From Acidovorax_G lacteus (GTDB lineage: Bacteria > Pseudomonadota > Gammaproteobacteria > Burkholderiales > Burkholderiaceae_C): a DNA stretch of 64,000 nucleotides. How positions within the stretch are numbered: the stretch's first letter is position 1; each line of letters begins with the position of its first letter. Below, piece after piece: positions 18,831 to 27,876 of the stretch. The notes beneath the pieces are model-generated. The model ran no database searches and was not told the origin of the DNA. It saw only the letters and a list, made by a program, of their open reading frames with translations. A program made the translations under genes and the position numbers. The stretch spans positions 124,001 through 188,000 of the forward strand of contig NZ_BAABEX010000011.1 of NCBI RefSeq assembly GCF_039540375.1, given 5' to 3'.

Positions 18831-18927
18831 TGACGCCGTGATCGAACGGCCCACGGCCGTGCAGCATGGTGTGTCAGGGCTGGCGCTTGGGCGGCTGCGT
18901 GCCAAGGCCCAGGATGGACTGGCCGTT

Positions 18928-19593
18928 TCAGTGTGGCGCGCCCGTGGGCGTGCCCGGAGCACCGTTGGCCTCGGGCGAGGGCTTGGGCAGCACGGCAGGC
19001 TTTGGAGGCTTGGGGCGCGGCGGCTCTGTGGTGTGGATGCGGTGCGTGGCCTCGGTCATGTTGCCGGCCAGCAAGGCCGTGCGCGCCTGCATCGAGTGCG
19101 AAATGCTGTCCTCGATCAGGCGCAGGTGCTCGGGCGAGGGTTTCTTGAGCACCCAGTTGGCCACCTCGGACTTCACGCCCGGGTGCCCGATGCCGATGCG
19201 CAGACGCCAGTAGTCGCTGCTGCCCAGTTGCGCATGGATGTCGCGCAGCCCGTTGTGGCCTGCATGGCCGCCGCCGCGCTTGAGCTTGACCTGCCCAGGC
19301 ACGATGTCCAGCTCGTCGTGCGCCACCAGGATCTCTTCCGGCGCGATCTTGAAGAAGCGCGCGAGCGCGGCCACCGACTTGCCCGACAGGTTCATGTAGG
19401 TCTGCGGTTCGAGCAGCCACACCGACTGCCCGTTCACATGGGCACGCGCCACCAGGCCGTGGTAGCCGCGGTCGGGCACCAGCGTCACCTTCAGCTCGCG
19501 CGCAAGCGCATCAATCCACCAGAAGCCTGCGTTGTGGCGCGTGGCCTCGTACTCGGGGCCGGGGTTGCCCAGGCCGACAAACAGCTTGATCAT
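18928..19593 (-). CDS. pth: Peptidyl-tRNA hydrolase Pth
   Basis: Pth frees peptidyl-tRNA dropped from stalled ribosomes by cleaving the ester bond. The 221-residue sequence carries the catalytic elements LFVGLGNPGPEYEATRHNAGFWW with the active-site His in RHNAG, then LLEPQTYMNLSGKSV, HDELD and GGGHAGHNGLRDI. The last 30 residues are Pro/Ala-rich (PPRPKPPKPAVLPKP) and extend beyond the compact domain, as in other Comamonadaceae. It follows rplY on the same strand after a terminator and 303 bp, so it probably has its own promoter. Confidence 0.95.
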   Translation of the reverse strand: MIKLFVGLGNPGPEYEATRHNAGFWWIDALARELKVTLVPDRGYHGLVARAHVNGQSVWLLEPQTYMNLSGKSVAALARFFKIAPEEILVAHDELDIVPGQVKLKRGGGHAGHNGLRDIHAQLGSSDYWRLRIGIGHPGVKSEVANWVLKKPSPEHLRLIEDSISHSMQARTALLAGNMTEATHRIHTTEPPRPKPPKPAVLPKPSPEANGAPGTPTGAPH

Positions 19594-19775
19594 GGCGCGC
19601 GATTATCGAGGAGGGGGTGCTGGGGTCGCAGCGGATGCGGAGCGCCCACTGCAACGGCAGAGGACCGGGCGGCCCCGACGCATGTACCTGCGGGGCGGCC
19701 GGTGGGTTGGTCTGTGGAGCCTTGCTGGGAGTCGCGGGTCGGCCAACGCCGGGCAGATACCGCGCGGCTCAAACC

Positions 19776-19826
19776 AAAGCCCCATACGAAAGCCCCATAC
19801 GAAAGCCCCATACGAAAGCCCCAAAC
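19776..19826. repeat. 13-bp tandem repeat, about four copies
   Basis: The unit AAAGCCCCATACG occurs three times exactly and a fourth time as AAAGCCCCAAAC, ending where the rplY terminator begins. The period is not a multiple of three and no frame uses it. Confidence 0.9.
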
Positions 19827-19851
19827 AAAAGGCCCACCGAAGTGGGCCTTG
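19826..19851 (-). terminator. Rho-independent terminator of rplY
   Basis: On the minus strand, AAGGCCCAC and GTGGGCCTT form a 9-bp stem around TTCG-type bases, followed by TTTTGTTTGG. It lies 45 bp after the rplY stop. Confidence 0.85.
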
Positions 19852-19896
19852 AGCGTGTTGCACCCGCCCCGAGAGGCGGGCGGCAGACGGCAAGAA

Positions 19897-20523
19897 TTAC
19901 TTCTTGCCCTTCTTGCCCTTGGCGTCGGCAGCGGGGGCAGCCGGTGCGGCTTCCACTTCCACGGCCGGGGGCACCACAGCCACCAGGGCCGGGTTCTTCT
20001 GGCTGCCACGCACCACGGCGGTCACGCCCTTGGGCAGCTTGATGTCCTTCAGGTGCAGCGACGAGCCCTTTTCGAGCTTGCTCAGGTCCACAGCGATGAA
20101 CTCGGGCAGGTCGGACGGCAGGCAGCTCACGTCCAGTTCGTTCACGATGGGGTTCACCATGCACTTGTCCACCTTCACGGCGGGCGACTCTTCAGCGCCG
20201 CTGAAGTGCAGCGGCACCTTCATGTGCAGCTTGGTCTTCTCGTCCACGCGCTGAAAGTCCACGTGCAGCACGAGCTGCTTGAACGGGTGGTATTGCACGT
20301 CACGCAGCAGCACCTTGCTGGTCTGGCCGGCCAGTTCCATGTCGAGCACGCTCGAATGGAAGGCTTCCTTCTTCAGCGCATGCCACAGTGCGTTGTGATC
20401 GACTTCGATCAGCTGGGGGGCGGCTGCGCCACCATAGACGATGCCAGGGGTCTTGCCCCCGTTGCGCAGACGGCGGCTCGCACCCGTACCCTGCTTGGCG
20501 CGCTCAAAAGCGACGAATTGCAT
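19897..20523 (-). CDS. rplY: 50S ribosomal protein L25/general stress protein Ctc
   Basis: The 208-residue protein is the long (Ctc-type) form of L25 that binds 5S rRNA. The N-terminal domain starts MQFVAFERAKQGTGASRRLR and includes PGIVYGGAAAPQLIEVDHN. The C-terminal beta-domain contains VKVDKCMVNPIVNELDVSCL and ends in an Ala/Lys-rich tail (KGKKGKK). The ATG at 20523 is preceded by GAGGAGTCAGTT, a good ribosome site. A hairpin terminator lies between prs and this gene, so rplY probably has its own promoter in the 90 bp before its start as well as any read-through. Confidence 0.95.
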   Translation of the reverse strand: MQFVAFERAKQGTGASRRLRNGGKTPGIVYGGAAAPQLIEVDHNALWHALKKEAFHSSVLDMELAGQTSKVLLRDVQYHPFKQLVLHVDFQRVDEKTKLHMKVPLHFSGAEESPAVKVDKCMVNPIVNELDVSCLPSDLPEFIAVDLSKLEKGSSLHLKDIKLPKGVTAVVRGSQKNPALVAVVPPAVEVEAAPAAPAADAKGKKGKK

Positions 20524-20611
20524 AACTGACTCCTCAAGAGGCCGACCGCGACCAGTCGAACCCGGTTTCAAAAAGGCAGGCCGTTCAACAGCACTGCCAC
20601 AGGTGGTTCTC

Positions 20612-20640
20612 AGAAAAACACACGCCTCCCGAAGGAGGCG
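20612..20640 (-). terminator. Rho-independent terminator between prs and rplY
   Basis: On the minus strand, CGCCTCC and GGAGGCG pair around a TTCG loop and are followed by TGTGTTTTTC. It should limit read-through from prs into rplY. Confidence 0.8.
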
Positions 20641-20671
20641 GGCGCACCTGGCCGCCGCAGCGGCTGGGCGT

Positions 20672-21631
20672 TCACTCCGAGAACAGGCTCATCACCGACT
20701 CGCCCTTGGCAATGCGCTGGATCGTCTCGGCGATCAGCGGTGCCACGGAGAGCTGGCGAATCTTGGAGCATCCGCGGGCGTTGTCGCTCAGCGGAATGGT
20801 ATTGGTCACCACCACTTCATCCAGCGCCGTGCCCTTGGCAATGCGCTCGATGGCCGGACCCGAGAAGATCGGGTGGGTGCAATAGGCGTACACGTTCTTG
20901 GCACCGCGCTCCTTGAGCACTTCGGCCGCCTTCACCAGCGTGCCTGCGGTGTCGATCATGTCGTCCATGATCACGCAGTTGCGGCCTTCGATTTCGCCGA
21001 TCACGTGCATGACTTCTGACACGTTGGCCTTGGGGCGGCGCTTGTCGATGATGGCCAGATCGCAGCCGAGCTGCTTGGCCAGCGCACGGGCGCGCACCAC
21101 ACCGCCCACATCGGGCGAGACCACGATCAGGTCTTCGTACTGCTTCTGGCGCAGATCGCCCAGCAGCACCGGAGACGCATAGATGTTGTCCACCGGAATG
21201 TCGAAGAAGCCCTGGATCTGGTCGGCATGCAGGTCCATGGTCAGCACGCGGGCCACGCCCACAGCCTGCAGCATGTTGGCCACCACCTTGGCCGAAATCG
21301 GCACGCGCGTGGAGCGCGGGCGGCGGTCTTGGCGGGCGTAGCCGAAGTAGGGAATCACGGCGCTGATCCGCTCGGCCGAGGCGCGCTTGAGCGCATCGAC
21401 CATGATCAGCAGTTCCATCAGGTTTTCGTTGGTCGGCGCGCAGGTGGACTGCACGACGAACACGTCGCGGGCACGGACGTTTTGCTTGATTTCAACGGTG
21501 ACTTCACCGTCCGAGAAGCGACCCACGTCGGCAGCGCCGAGGTGCGTTCCGAGGTGCTGCGCGATTTCCGACGCCATGCCAGGGTTGGCATTGCCGGTGA
21601 ACAGCATGAAGTCAGGTTGGTTGGCTTGCAT
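20672..21631 (-). CDS. prs: Ribose-phosphate pyrophosphokinase Prs
   Basis: Prs makes PRPP from ribose 5-phosphate and ATP for purine, pyrimidine, histidine and NAD synthesis. The 319-residue sequence has the class I features: FSDGEVTVEI, the ATP loop GYARQDRRPRSTRVPISAK, DLHADQIQGFFDIPVDN with metal-binding His, the flexible VVSPDVGGVVRARALAK and the PRPP-binding MDDMIDTAGTLVKA. It lies 46 bp downstream of tRNA-Gln and ispE on the same strand, a conserved betaproteobacterial arrangement. Confidence 0.97.
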   Translation of the reverse strand: MQANQPDFMLFTGNANPGMASEIAQHLGTHLGAADVGRFSDGEVTVEIKQNVRARDVFVVQSTCAPTNENLMELLIMVDALKRASAERISAVIPYFGYARQDRRPRSTRVPISAKVVANMLQAVGVARVLTMDLHADQIQGFFDIPVDNIYASPVLLGDLRQKQYEDLIVVSPDVGGVVRARALAKQLGCDLAIIDKRRPKANVSEVMHVIGEIEGRNCVIMDDMIDTAGTLVKAAEVLKERGAKNVYAYCTHPIFSGPAIERIAKGTALDEVVVTNTIPLSDNARGCSKIRQLSVAPLIAETIQRIAKGESVMSLFSE

Positions 21632-21677
21632 GAGCGCCCCAGCGGTCTAGAAAATGGCCCGTACGCGGTGAGAAATT

Positions 21678-21754
21678 TGGCAGGGGAGGAAGGACTCGAA
21701 CCCTCGCATGCCGGAATCAAAATCCGGTGCCTTAACCAACTTGGCGACTCCCCT
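21678..21754 (-). tRNA. tRNA-Gln (anticodon TTG)
   Basis: The 77-base cloverleaf is complete. The acceptor stem AGGGGAG pairs with CTCCCCT, the anticodon loop is TTTTGAT between CCGGA and TCCGG, the T arm is GAGGGTTCGAGTCCTTC, and CCA is encoded. It sits between ispE and prs, 24 bp after the ispE stop, and is presumably processed from the shared transcript. Confidence 0.97.
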
Positions 21755-21778
21755 ACACAGGTTAGCTGTCGCAGACAG

Positions 21779-22642
21779 CTAACCTTGAATCTTTTCTGGC
21801 GCCCATCCTGCAAGTGGATGAAGACCTAGATTATCGCACGTTTTTACCTGCCATCCATCCGGAATGTTGCCAGCAGTCCAATCGTGCGAAATGCGTGCAA
21901 ACACTGCACTTCCAGAGCCCGTCATCCTCCCCTGAAGTCCGCGCAACTCAAGCCAATCAAGGGCTGTTGTAACGTCGGGGCACAAGGCTTGTGCAACGGG
22001 CTGCAGGTCGTTACGACCAAAGTCGTAGTGTGCTGCAGCAAAGCCTGCGATTGTAGCACTGTTTGTGTCGCGTTTCAAATTGGGCGCCGAAAAAATGCGG
22101 CTCGTATCGAGCCCGGCAGTGGGTTTGACCACGATCCAACGCTGTGGGGGCAATGCGGCCGCTCCCGAAAGCGGGGTGATCTTTTCGCCGATGCCCTCGA
22201 CCCACGCATTGCGTCCTTGTAGAAAAAAAGGCACATCAGCGCCGAGCTGCAAGCCCAGTTCGAGCAGGGTGGGCAGGGGGAGCTGCAGTCCCCACAAGCG
22301 GTTGAGTGCGAGCAGGGTGGAGGCTGCATCAGAAGAGCCCCCTCCCATCCCGGCCTGGGCTGGCAGCCGCTTGCGCAGACCAATGTGAACGCCCCGAGGG
22401 CAAGCTGTCCGGGTCTGCAGCAGGCGGGCCGCCCGGGTGCACAGATCGTCACAAGGCACCGAGCCTTCGAGATCCTCCCGGCTGATTTGACCGTCCGAAC
22501 GAATGTCAAAGTCCAGCAGGTCACACCAGTCGATCAGCATGAACACCGACTGCAGCAGGTGGTAGCCGTCATGGCGGCGCCCCGTGATGTGCAGAAACAG
22601 GTTGAGCTTTGCGGGGGCAGGAACGTCGTAGAGGGTGCGCAT
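21779..22642 (-). CDS. ispE: 4-diphosphocytidyl-2-C-methyl-D-erythritol kinase IspE
   Basis: IspE phosphorylates CDP-methylerythritol with ATP in the MEP route to isoprenoids. The 287-residue sequence begins MRTLYDVPAPAKLNLFLHIT, the GHMP-kinase N-motif with the active-site Lys, followed by GRRHDGYHLLQSVF. The ATP-binding loop is AQAGMGGGSSDAASTL, and the C-terminal motif is GRMTGSGSAVFA. It starts 13 bp after lolB. Expression is probably from the promoter upstream of the TPR gene. Confidence 0.96.
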   Translation of the reverse strand: MRTLYDVPAPAKLNLFLHITGRRHDGYHLLQSVFMLIDWCDLLDFDIRSDGQISREDLEGSVPCDDLCTRAARLLQTRTACPRGVHIGLRKRLPAQAGMGGGSSDAASTLLALNRLWGLQLPLPTLLELGLQLGADVPFFLQGRNAWVEGIGEKITPLSGAAALPPQRWIVVKPTAGLDTSRIFSAPNLKRDTNSATIAGFAAAHYDFGRNDLQPVAQALCPDVTTALDWLELRGLQGRMTGSGSAVFARISHDWTAGNIPDGWQVKTCDNLGLHPLAGWAPEKIQG

Positions 22643-22655
22643 GGAACGAGGGGGC

Positions 22656-23174
22656 TCAAGGCGATAAAGCAATGCGCAAGCTGACGCGCGGTAGAGGCTG
22701 CTCGCGGAGCGCGACGATCCGCCCAGCCTCCGGGTCGAGTTGTTCCAGCCGCCAGCCTGGGACGCTGGTGGCCTGTCCCTGGAGCCAGTCGAAAAGCGCT
22801 GCGATCGGCAGGGCTGTGCCGGTCAGGCGCAACAAAAGAGCGTCCAGCGACTGGGCGGTTTCTCTGGTGCCGCCCGTGCTCAACTCAGCGCCGTCGGGGT
22901 TCCAGCCGGCCTGACCCAGCACGGTGCCCAGAGGGCTCAGAAGGCGCAACGTGCCTCGAATGGCAGAGCCTTCCAGTTCAAAGGCCGCAGCAAAAGAAGG
23001 CACGGAGGGGTCGTCCACCTGAATGGCCAGGCGGCCAGACCAGGAAGACGGCTGTCGTTCCATGCGAGCGGGCGAGGCACAACCCACCGTTGCGATCGCC
23101 ACCAACGAGCCTGTGAGGCCCACGCCCCATCGCCGCCTTGTCCAGAGCGCGGCCGTTTGAGGGGCCGCCCTCAA
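22656..23174 (-). CDS. lolB: Outer-membrane lipoprotein receptor LolB
   Basis: LolB accepts lipoproteins from LolA and inserts them in the outer membrane. The 172-residue precursor has a basic N-terminus, a hydrophobic segment and the lipobox ATVGC at residues 27-31. The mature part shows the LolB landmarks WSGRLAIQVDD, SFAAAFELEG, GTLRLLSPLGTVLGQAGW and LFDWLQGQ. Its ATG overlaps the TGA of the upstream TPR gene (ATGA), and ispE follows after 13 bp; this is the standard Burkholderiales order. Confidence 0.9.
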   Translation of the reverse strand: MRAAPQTAALWTRRRWGVGLTGSLVAIATVGCASPARMERQPSSWSGRLAIQVDDPSVPSFAAAFELEGSAIRGTLRLLSPLGTVLGQAGWNPDGAELSTGGTRETAQSLDALLLRLTGTALPIAALFDWLQGQATSVPGWRLEQLDPEAGRIVALREQPLPRVSLRIALSP

Positions 23175-24940
23175 AGCTGTGCTCCGAGCCTTTTCAGCGT
23201 TTCACGCAAGGTCTCGTTGTCGGGGCCGATTTCAAGGCCTTTGCGCCAGACGCTCAGGGCCTGGTCGCGCTCGCCGGATTTCCAGAGCACCTCGCCCAGA
23301 TGGGCCGCGATCTCGGCATCAGAGCGCTTCTCGAATGCTTGCTGCAGCCACTTTCTGGCCTCCGCAAGATTGCCCATCCGGTACTCGACCCAGCCCAGGC
23401 TGTCGGTGATGAACGGATCGCCCGGCGCCAGTTCCAGCGCCTTGAGGATCAGCTCGCGCGCCTCGGGCAGCCGCTCGCCACGGTCTGCCAGGGAGTATCC
23501 GAGCGCGTTGTACGCATGGTGGTTGCGTGGGTCTCTTGCAATGATGTTTCTCAGCAGCGACTCCATGCGCTCCGGTTTCCCGGTCTTTTCAGCCAACATG
23601 GCCAGTTCGTAGAGCACGTCGTCATCCTCGGGGGCCAGCGCTGCCAGCTTGCTCTGGGCGTCGTACGCTTCCTGATAGCGCTTGTGATCGCGAAGAAGCT
23701 GGACTTCTGCCAGCAGGCGCATGCGGCGTTCCGCATCGGTTGCGGCAGGAAGCTTCTGCAGCAGGGCGCGGGCCTCGTCGATGCGGCCTTGCCGGGCCAG
23801 GATCGAGGCGCGTCGGGTTTGTACGCTGGTAAGTTCCTGCGCATCCTCGATGCGGTCCAGCCATCGCGCGGCGCCCACCAGATCATTCCGCTGCTCGGCG
23901 ATTTGTGCCTGGACCAGATAAGCCTGCGTCAGCAGCCGTTGCGGACCGTCGGCCCGTGCCGAGCCCGTTGCGGCGCCGCCGCCGGATGCAAGCGCCAGAA
24001 AGCGGTCTGTCGACGTCTGAGCGGCGTCCCATTGACGCTCCTGCAACTGCAGCGTGGCCAGTATCAGCCACGGCTCGGGGGCATCGGGTCGGTCGCGTGT
24101 GGCGATTTCGAGTTGCTGACGGGCTTCGCTGTAGCGCTGGCTGCCAAGCAGTACACGTGAATAGGCCAGCCGGAAATCAGGCGTCGCCTGGGCGGAGGCT
24201 GCATGCTCGCTGACAGGCGTTTGCATGCTGCCCACGCCCTCTTCCAGCAGGTCGAGCGCGAAACGGATTGCCGCCTCCTGGTGCCGGTCTTGGGACAGTG
24301 CCTGCAGCGCTGCCTGCTCGGCGCCGGTGCGGTCACCTGCGGCCAGGCGCATCCGGCCCACGGTAGCCCATGCCACGGGGCCTTGGGCTGGGTGTACCAG
24401 CTCATCTGCCAAGGCCTGCTCCGTAATGCGCGCAGCAAGTGCCTTGTCGCTCACACGGCCGAACAGTTGGGGAATAGCCTGAATTGCGGCTGCACGTGCG
24501 CGCGGTTGGGTGGCAGCCAATTCCTGACGCAGCAGTTCCGGTGTGTCAGTGATACGGTTCAGGGCCACCAAGATTTGCAGCAGATACCGGTTGGCCTCGC
24601 GGGATTGCGGGAGCGTACTTTTCCATGCGCGTGCGGCCACCAAAGCTTGGTCGCCCGAGCGTCCCTGGAGTGCTATCTCGGTCGCCCGCTGAAACAACTG
24701 ATCGGACCGCAGCCGCCGTGCTGCCTCCAGCATGAGTGCATAACCGGTGATGGCATCGCCTTGGCGCGCACTCATTTCGCTCACCACCAGTTCGTAAAAC
24801 AGCTCGCCATCGAGTTGAGGATGCGACACCACCGCGGGGTTTGGCTGGGGAGTCGCCTGTGACCAGGTGACCGCGCAGGTGCTGGACAAAGCCAGAAGCA
24901 AGCCAAGGGAACGTGTTCGAGGGCAGAGTGGCGAAGGCAT
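23171..24940 (-). CDS. Exported tetratricopeptide repeat protein
   Basis: The 589-residue protein begins MPSPLCPRTRSLGLLLALSS and has a signal peptide cleaving near VTWSQA, so it acts in the periplasm. The rest is a helical TPR superhelix. Clear units lie in the last third (NHHAYNALGYSLADRGERLP; PFITDSLGWVEYRMGNLAEA; AEIAAHLGEVLWKSGERDQA), and more degenerate ones lie before. It is coupled to lolB by a 4-bp overlap, suggesting a role in lipoprotein or outer-membrane assembly, as inferred for orthologues. A start 18 bp upstream is possible but gives a poorer signal peptide. Confidence 0.85.
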   Translation of the reverse strand: MPSPLCPRTRSLGLLLALSSTCAVTWSQATPQPNPAVVSHPQLDGELFYELVVSEMSARQGDAITGYALMLEAARRLRSDQLFQRATEIALQGRSGDQALVAARAWKSTLPQSREANRYLLQILVALNRITDTPELLRQELAATQPRARAAAIQAIPQLFGRVSDKALAARITEQALADELVHPAQGPVAWATVGRMRLAAGDRTGAEQAALQALSQDRHQEAAIRFALDLLEEGVGSMQTPVSEHAASAQATPDFRLAYSRVLLGSQRYSEARQQLEIATRDRPDAPEPWLILATLQLQERQWDAAQTSTDRFLALASGGGAATGSARADGPQRLLTQAYLVQAQIAEQRNDLVGAARWLDRIEDAQELTSVQTRRASILARQGRIDEARALLQKLPAATDAERRMRLLAEVQLLRDHKRYQEAYDAQSKLAALAPEDDDVLYELAMLAEKTGKPERMESLLRNIIARDPRNHHAYNALGYSLADRGERLPEARELILKALELAPGDPFITDSLGWVEYRMGNLAEARKWLQQAFEKRSDAEIAAHLGEVLWKSGERDQALSVWRKGLEIGPDNETLRETLKRLGAQL

Positions 24941-24990
24941 CGAACCATAATAATCCAAGCCCCCGTCCCGACATTTCTACCTGTACATTC

Positions 24991-25803
24991 ATGCCAGAGT
25001 TGCCCGAGGTTGAAGTCACGCGCCGCAGTGTTGAGCCCCTCGTGGTGGGGCAAATCATCCGCGATGTGCGCCTGGGAAAGCCGCTGCGCTGGCCCTTGTC
25101 GTGTGAGCCTTCCAGCCTGGTCGGGAGTAGCATCAAGGCTGTCAGACGGCGAGCCAAGTACCTGTTGTTGGAGCTGGACGAGGGGCTGCTGCTCATTCAT
25201 CTGGGCATGTCGGGCAGCTTGCAGTTCCACCGGGAGCGGGCTGCGCCGGGTCCGCACGACCATTTCGACTTGGTGTTGTGTTCCGGACTGCTGCGCTTAC
25301 ACGATCCGCGGCGCTTTGGCGCAGTGGTGTGGATCCGCTCTCCGGAGGATCCGCTGGCGGATAAATTGCTCGGTGCTTGGGGGGTGGAGCCTCTGTCAGA
25401 CGAATTCACGGTTCAAGCTTTGTGGCGCGGACTGCGCGCAACCCGGGCGCCGGTCAAGCAACTGCTGCTCGCAGGGCGGGTGGTGGTGGGTGTCGGCAAT
25501 ATCTACGCGTGCGAGGCCCTTTTCAGGGCGGGTATTCGCCCCACGTCCCGTTCAGACCGCATCGGCATGGCTCGGGTGATCCGTTTGCATGCCGCGATCC
25601 GTGCGGTCTTGCTTCAGGCCTTGGCTGCTGGCGGAAGCTCGCTCAGGGATTTCGCCAGCGTGGACGGTACGCTGGGTCATTTCCAGACGCAAACCATGGT
25701 GTACGGGCGAGCAGGGGCTCCGTGTCGTGTGTGCGGAACAGCCATCAAGGTCATGCAACAGGCGCAGCGCAGCACCTACTTTTGTGCGATCTGTCAGCGG
25801 TAA
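24991..25803 (+). CDS. mutM: Formamidopyrimidine-DNA glycosylase MutM (Fpg)
   Basis: Fpg removes 8-oxoguanine and ring-opened purines from DNA and nicks the site. The 270-residue enzyme starts at the only correct ATG, because Pro2 is the catalytic nucleophile (MPELPEVEVTRRSVEP). The conserved Lys in RRAKYLLLEL, the GRVVVGVGNIYACEALF helix-two-turn-helix region and the C-terminal zinc finger (CRVCGTAIKVM, then FCAICQR) are intact. It is divergent from the TPR gene, 50 bp away. With mutY 2 kb downstream it forms most of the 8-oxoG defence set. Confidence 0.97.
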   Translation: MPELPEVEVTRRSVEPLVVGQIIRDVRLGKPLRWPLSCEPSSLVGSSIKAVRRRAKYLLLELDEGLLLIHLGMSGSLQFHRERAAPGPHDHFDLVLCSGLLRLHDPRRFGAVVWIRSPEDPLADKLLGAWGVEPLSDEFTVQALWRGLRATRAPVKQLLLAGRVVVGVGNIYACEALFRAGIRPTSRSDRIGMARVIRLHAAIRAVLLQALAAGGSSLRDFASVDGTLGHFQTQTMVYGRAGAPCRVCGTAIKVMQQAQRSTYFCAICQR

Positions 25804-25872
25804 GGCGTCCCGGGCGGCTGTTGTGGCTGTTGTTTTTCCGGCTGGAGCCTGACAATCGCATTCCGGGAGCCA

Positions 25873-27876
25873 ATGCTATATTTTGATCGCAGGCCAGTGC
25901 CTGCCGCACCAGCCGATCACAGGAATCACGTGGGACCTTCATTCAACGAACAGTTTGACCAGCACGGTGCTTGGCGCCGTGCGTTCGCCCAGCAGCTCAA
26001 GCAGCTTGGCGAGTGGATGTCATCCCACGAACTGATGGACGCGGCGGTGCAGGAGCGATTGCAGCGCCTGGAAGCGCAGGTGCGCAGCGACAAAGTCACG
26101 GTGGCCTTCGTTGCAGAGTTTTCGCGCGGTAAGTCTGAGCTCATCAACGCGATCTTTTTTGCCGATTACGGGCGAAGAATCATGCCGGCAAGCGCTGGGC
26201 GTACCACGATGTGCCCCACGGAGCTCGGTTACGACGCGGAGCGTGCTCCCAGCCTGCGTTTGCTGCCAATTGAGACTCGGCTGCAGCCGCTTGGGCTGGC
26301 GGATTGGCGCAGTCGACATGATCGCTGGCTCGAGATCCCGCTGGATGTCCAAGATGCCGACCAACTGGCCCGGTCCTTGGAGAAGGTATCCGAGGTACTG
26401 CGCGTCAGCCAGGAGAAGGCGCGTGCGCTTGGTTTCTGGCACGACGACATGCCTGATGAAAACCCCGTGCTCGGACCCGATGGTCTGGTCGAGGTACCGA
26501 TGTGGCGGCATGCTCTCATCAACGTGCCGCATCCATTGCTCAAGCAGGGGCTGGTAATTCTCGACACGCCAGGATTGAACGCGGTGGGGGCAGAACCCGA
26601 GCTGACGGTGAACCTGATTCCCCAGGCCCATGCCGTGGTGTTCATCCTGGGGGCCGATACGGGCGTGACGCGCTCCGATCTGTCGATATGGCGTGAGCAC
26701 CTGGCCACGGCCAGCGGCGATGCGGCTGCCCGTCTGGTCGTCCTGAACAAGATCGATACCCTCTGGGACGACCTCAGTTCCCCCGAGCAGGTGGAGCTTC
26801 AGCTTGAGCGCCAGCGAGTGACGTCGGCTGAAATGCTGGGCGTTCCCCTGGAGCGCGTGATCGCGGTCTCCGCGCAAAAGGGTCTGGTCGCCAAAATCAA
26901 TTGCGACGACGTCCTGCTGGAATCCAGCGGCTTGCCGGCCTTGGAAGATGCGCTTGCCCAACGGGTGATGAGCCAACGGCAAGAAATCCTGCGGGCGGCT
27001 GTCTCTTCCGGTGTGGCCGGCTTGCGTGCAGAGACGGGGCGTGTGATCAACATCCGGCGGCGGGACCTCGACGACCAGATGGCGGAGTTGCGCAGCCTGC
27101 GGGGCAAGAATGCGTCCGTGATCGACGCGATGCGCGCACGCATTGAGCAGGAGCAGCGCGAGTTCGACCTGAGCACTACCAAGATCCAGGCCCTGCGTGC
27201 GGTTCACCTCAAGTTGTTGAAGGATGTGTTCGCGCAGCTCGGGTCGAAAGCCTTGAAGGCGGAGTTGTCTGAACTGGCGCATGCGTTGCAGCAGGGCGGA
27301 CTGAAGTTGGGCGCCAAGAAGATCTACCTTCAGACCTTCGACCGCCTTCGCACTACGCTGGACCAAGCAGTGGCCTCTGGTGGTGAGATTCATGCCATGC
27401 TGAGCGGAACGTTCCGTCAACTCAATGCCGAATTCGGTTTCTCGCTCCAAGTCCCTGCAGCGCCGCAGCTGGAGAGTTACCAGCAGGAACTGGCATTGAT
27501 CGAGCAAAGCCACGTTCAGTATCTGGGTGTCGGCAACGCGATCAAGCTGGCGCAGCCAGAGTTCGCTCAGCGTTTGGTTCGCGCGCTCGCTACGCGGCTG
27601 CGGACGGTGTATGAGTCTGCCGCCAACGATTTGGAGCTCTGGAGCAAGTCAGCCACCGCACAGTTGGACGCGCAACTGCGCGAGCGGCGGCGAAGCTTCT
27701 CGCGTCGTATCGAAGCGGTAGACCGTATCCAGCAAGCGGCTACGGGCCTTGTGGAGCGAATCACAGAGATTGAGGCGTCGGAAGAGCAGTTGGGCTGGAT
27801 CGAGAAGCGTCTGCAGGAACTTACCGGGCAACTTGTCGCGATGCCCCAAGCCATGAGCGAAGCTGAAACCGCATGA
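25873..27876 (+). CDS. Dynamin-like GTPase
   Basis: The 667-residue protein has an N-terminal GTPase domain. The P-loop reads AEFSRGKSE, with Ala where most GTPases have the first Gly. Switch Thr residues are in GRTTMCPTELG, G3 is LDTPGLN, and G4 is LNKID. After residue 330 it is mainly long helices with coiled-coil character (RRDLDDQMAELRSLR; LRERRRSFSRRIEAVDR), as in bacterial dynamin-like proteins that reshape membranes. No membrane segment is seen. GTG at 25930 is an alternative start that would trim 19 residues. The stop overlaps the mutY start (ATGA), which is unusual company for a membrane GTPase. Confidence 0.82.
   Translation: MLYFDRRPVPAAPADHRNHVGPSFNEQFDQHGAWRRAFAQQLKQLGEWMSSHELMDAAVQERLQRLEAQVRSDKVTVAFVAEFSRGKSELINAIFFADYGRRIMPASAGRTTMCPTELGYDAERAPSLRLLPIETRLQPLGLADWRSRHDRWLEIPLDVQDADQLARSLEKVSEVLRVSQEKARALGFWHDDMPDENPVLGPDGLVEVPMWRHALINVPHPLLKQGLVILDTPGLNAVGAEPELTVNLIPQAHAVVFILGADTGVTRSDLSIWREHLATASGDAAARLVVLNKIDTLWDDLSSPEQVELQLERQRVTSAEMLGVPLERVIAVSAQKGLVAKINCDDVLLESSGLPALEDALAQRVMSQRQEILRAAVSSGVAGLRAETGRVINIRRRDLDDQMAELRSLRGKNASVIDAMRARIEQEQREFDLSTTKIQALRAVHLKLLKDVFAQLGSKALKAELSELAHALQQGGLKLGAKKIYLQTFDRLRTTLDQAVASGGEIHAMLSGTFRQLNAEFGFSLQVPAAPQLESYQQELALIEQSHVQYLGVGNAIKLAQPEFAQRLVRALATRLRTVYESAANDLELWSKSATAQLDAQLRERRRSFSRRIEAVDRIQQAATGLVERITEIEASEEQLGWIEKRLQELTGQLVAMPQAMSEAETA

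Larger units (their letters stand above)
18447..18927. other. 481-bp convergent gene-free region with two half-copies of the palindromic repeat
   Basis: Between the ferredoxin and pth stop codons lie two related segments (about 18466-18520 and 18754-18820). Each reads TTTCAG...GGG-CTCCG-CCAGCAAA, then CAAGCACGAGCAGCTAT. The 240 bp between them contains a short open frame with six Cys (18576-18833), but no start signal or family supports it as a gene. No T-tract terminator was identified. Confidence 0.6.
19594..19896. other. 303-bp region between pth and rplY
   Basis: From right to left on the transcribed strand this holds the rplY terminator, a 13-bp tandem repeat array, and then about 180 bp of GC-rich sequence that must contain the pth promoter. 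No reading frame in it looks like a gene. Confidence 0.7.

Noticed and set aside
18576..18833. An 85-codon frame with six Cys between fdx and pth
   Set aside because: No ribosome site or family, and it runs into a palindromic repeat copy; more likely chance.
19776..19826. Tandem repeats considered as a CRISPR array
   Set aside because: The units are only 13 bp, directly joined without spacers, and no cas gene is present.
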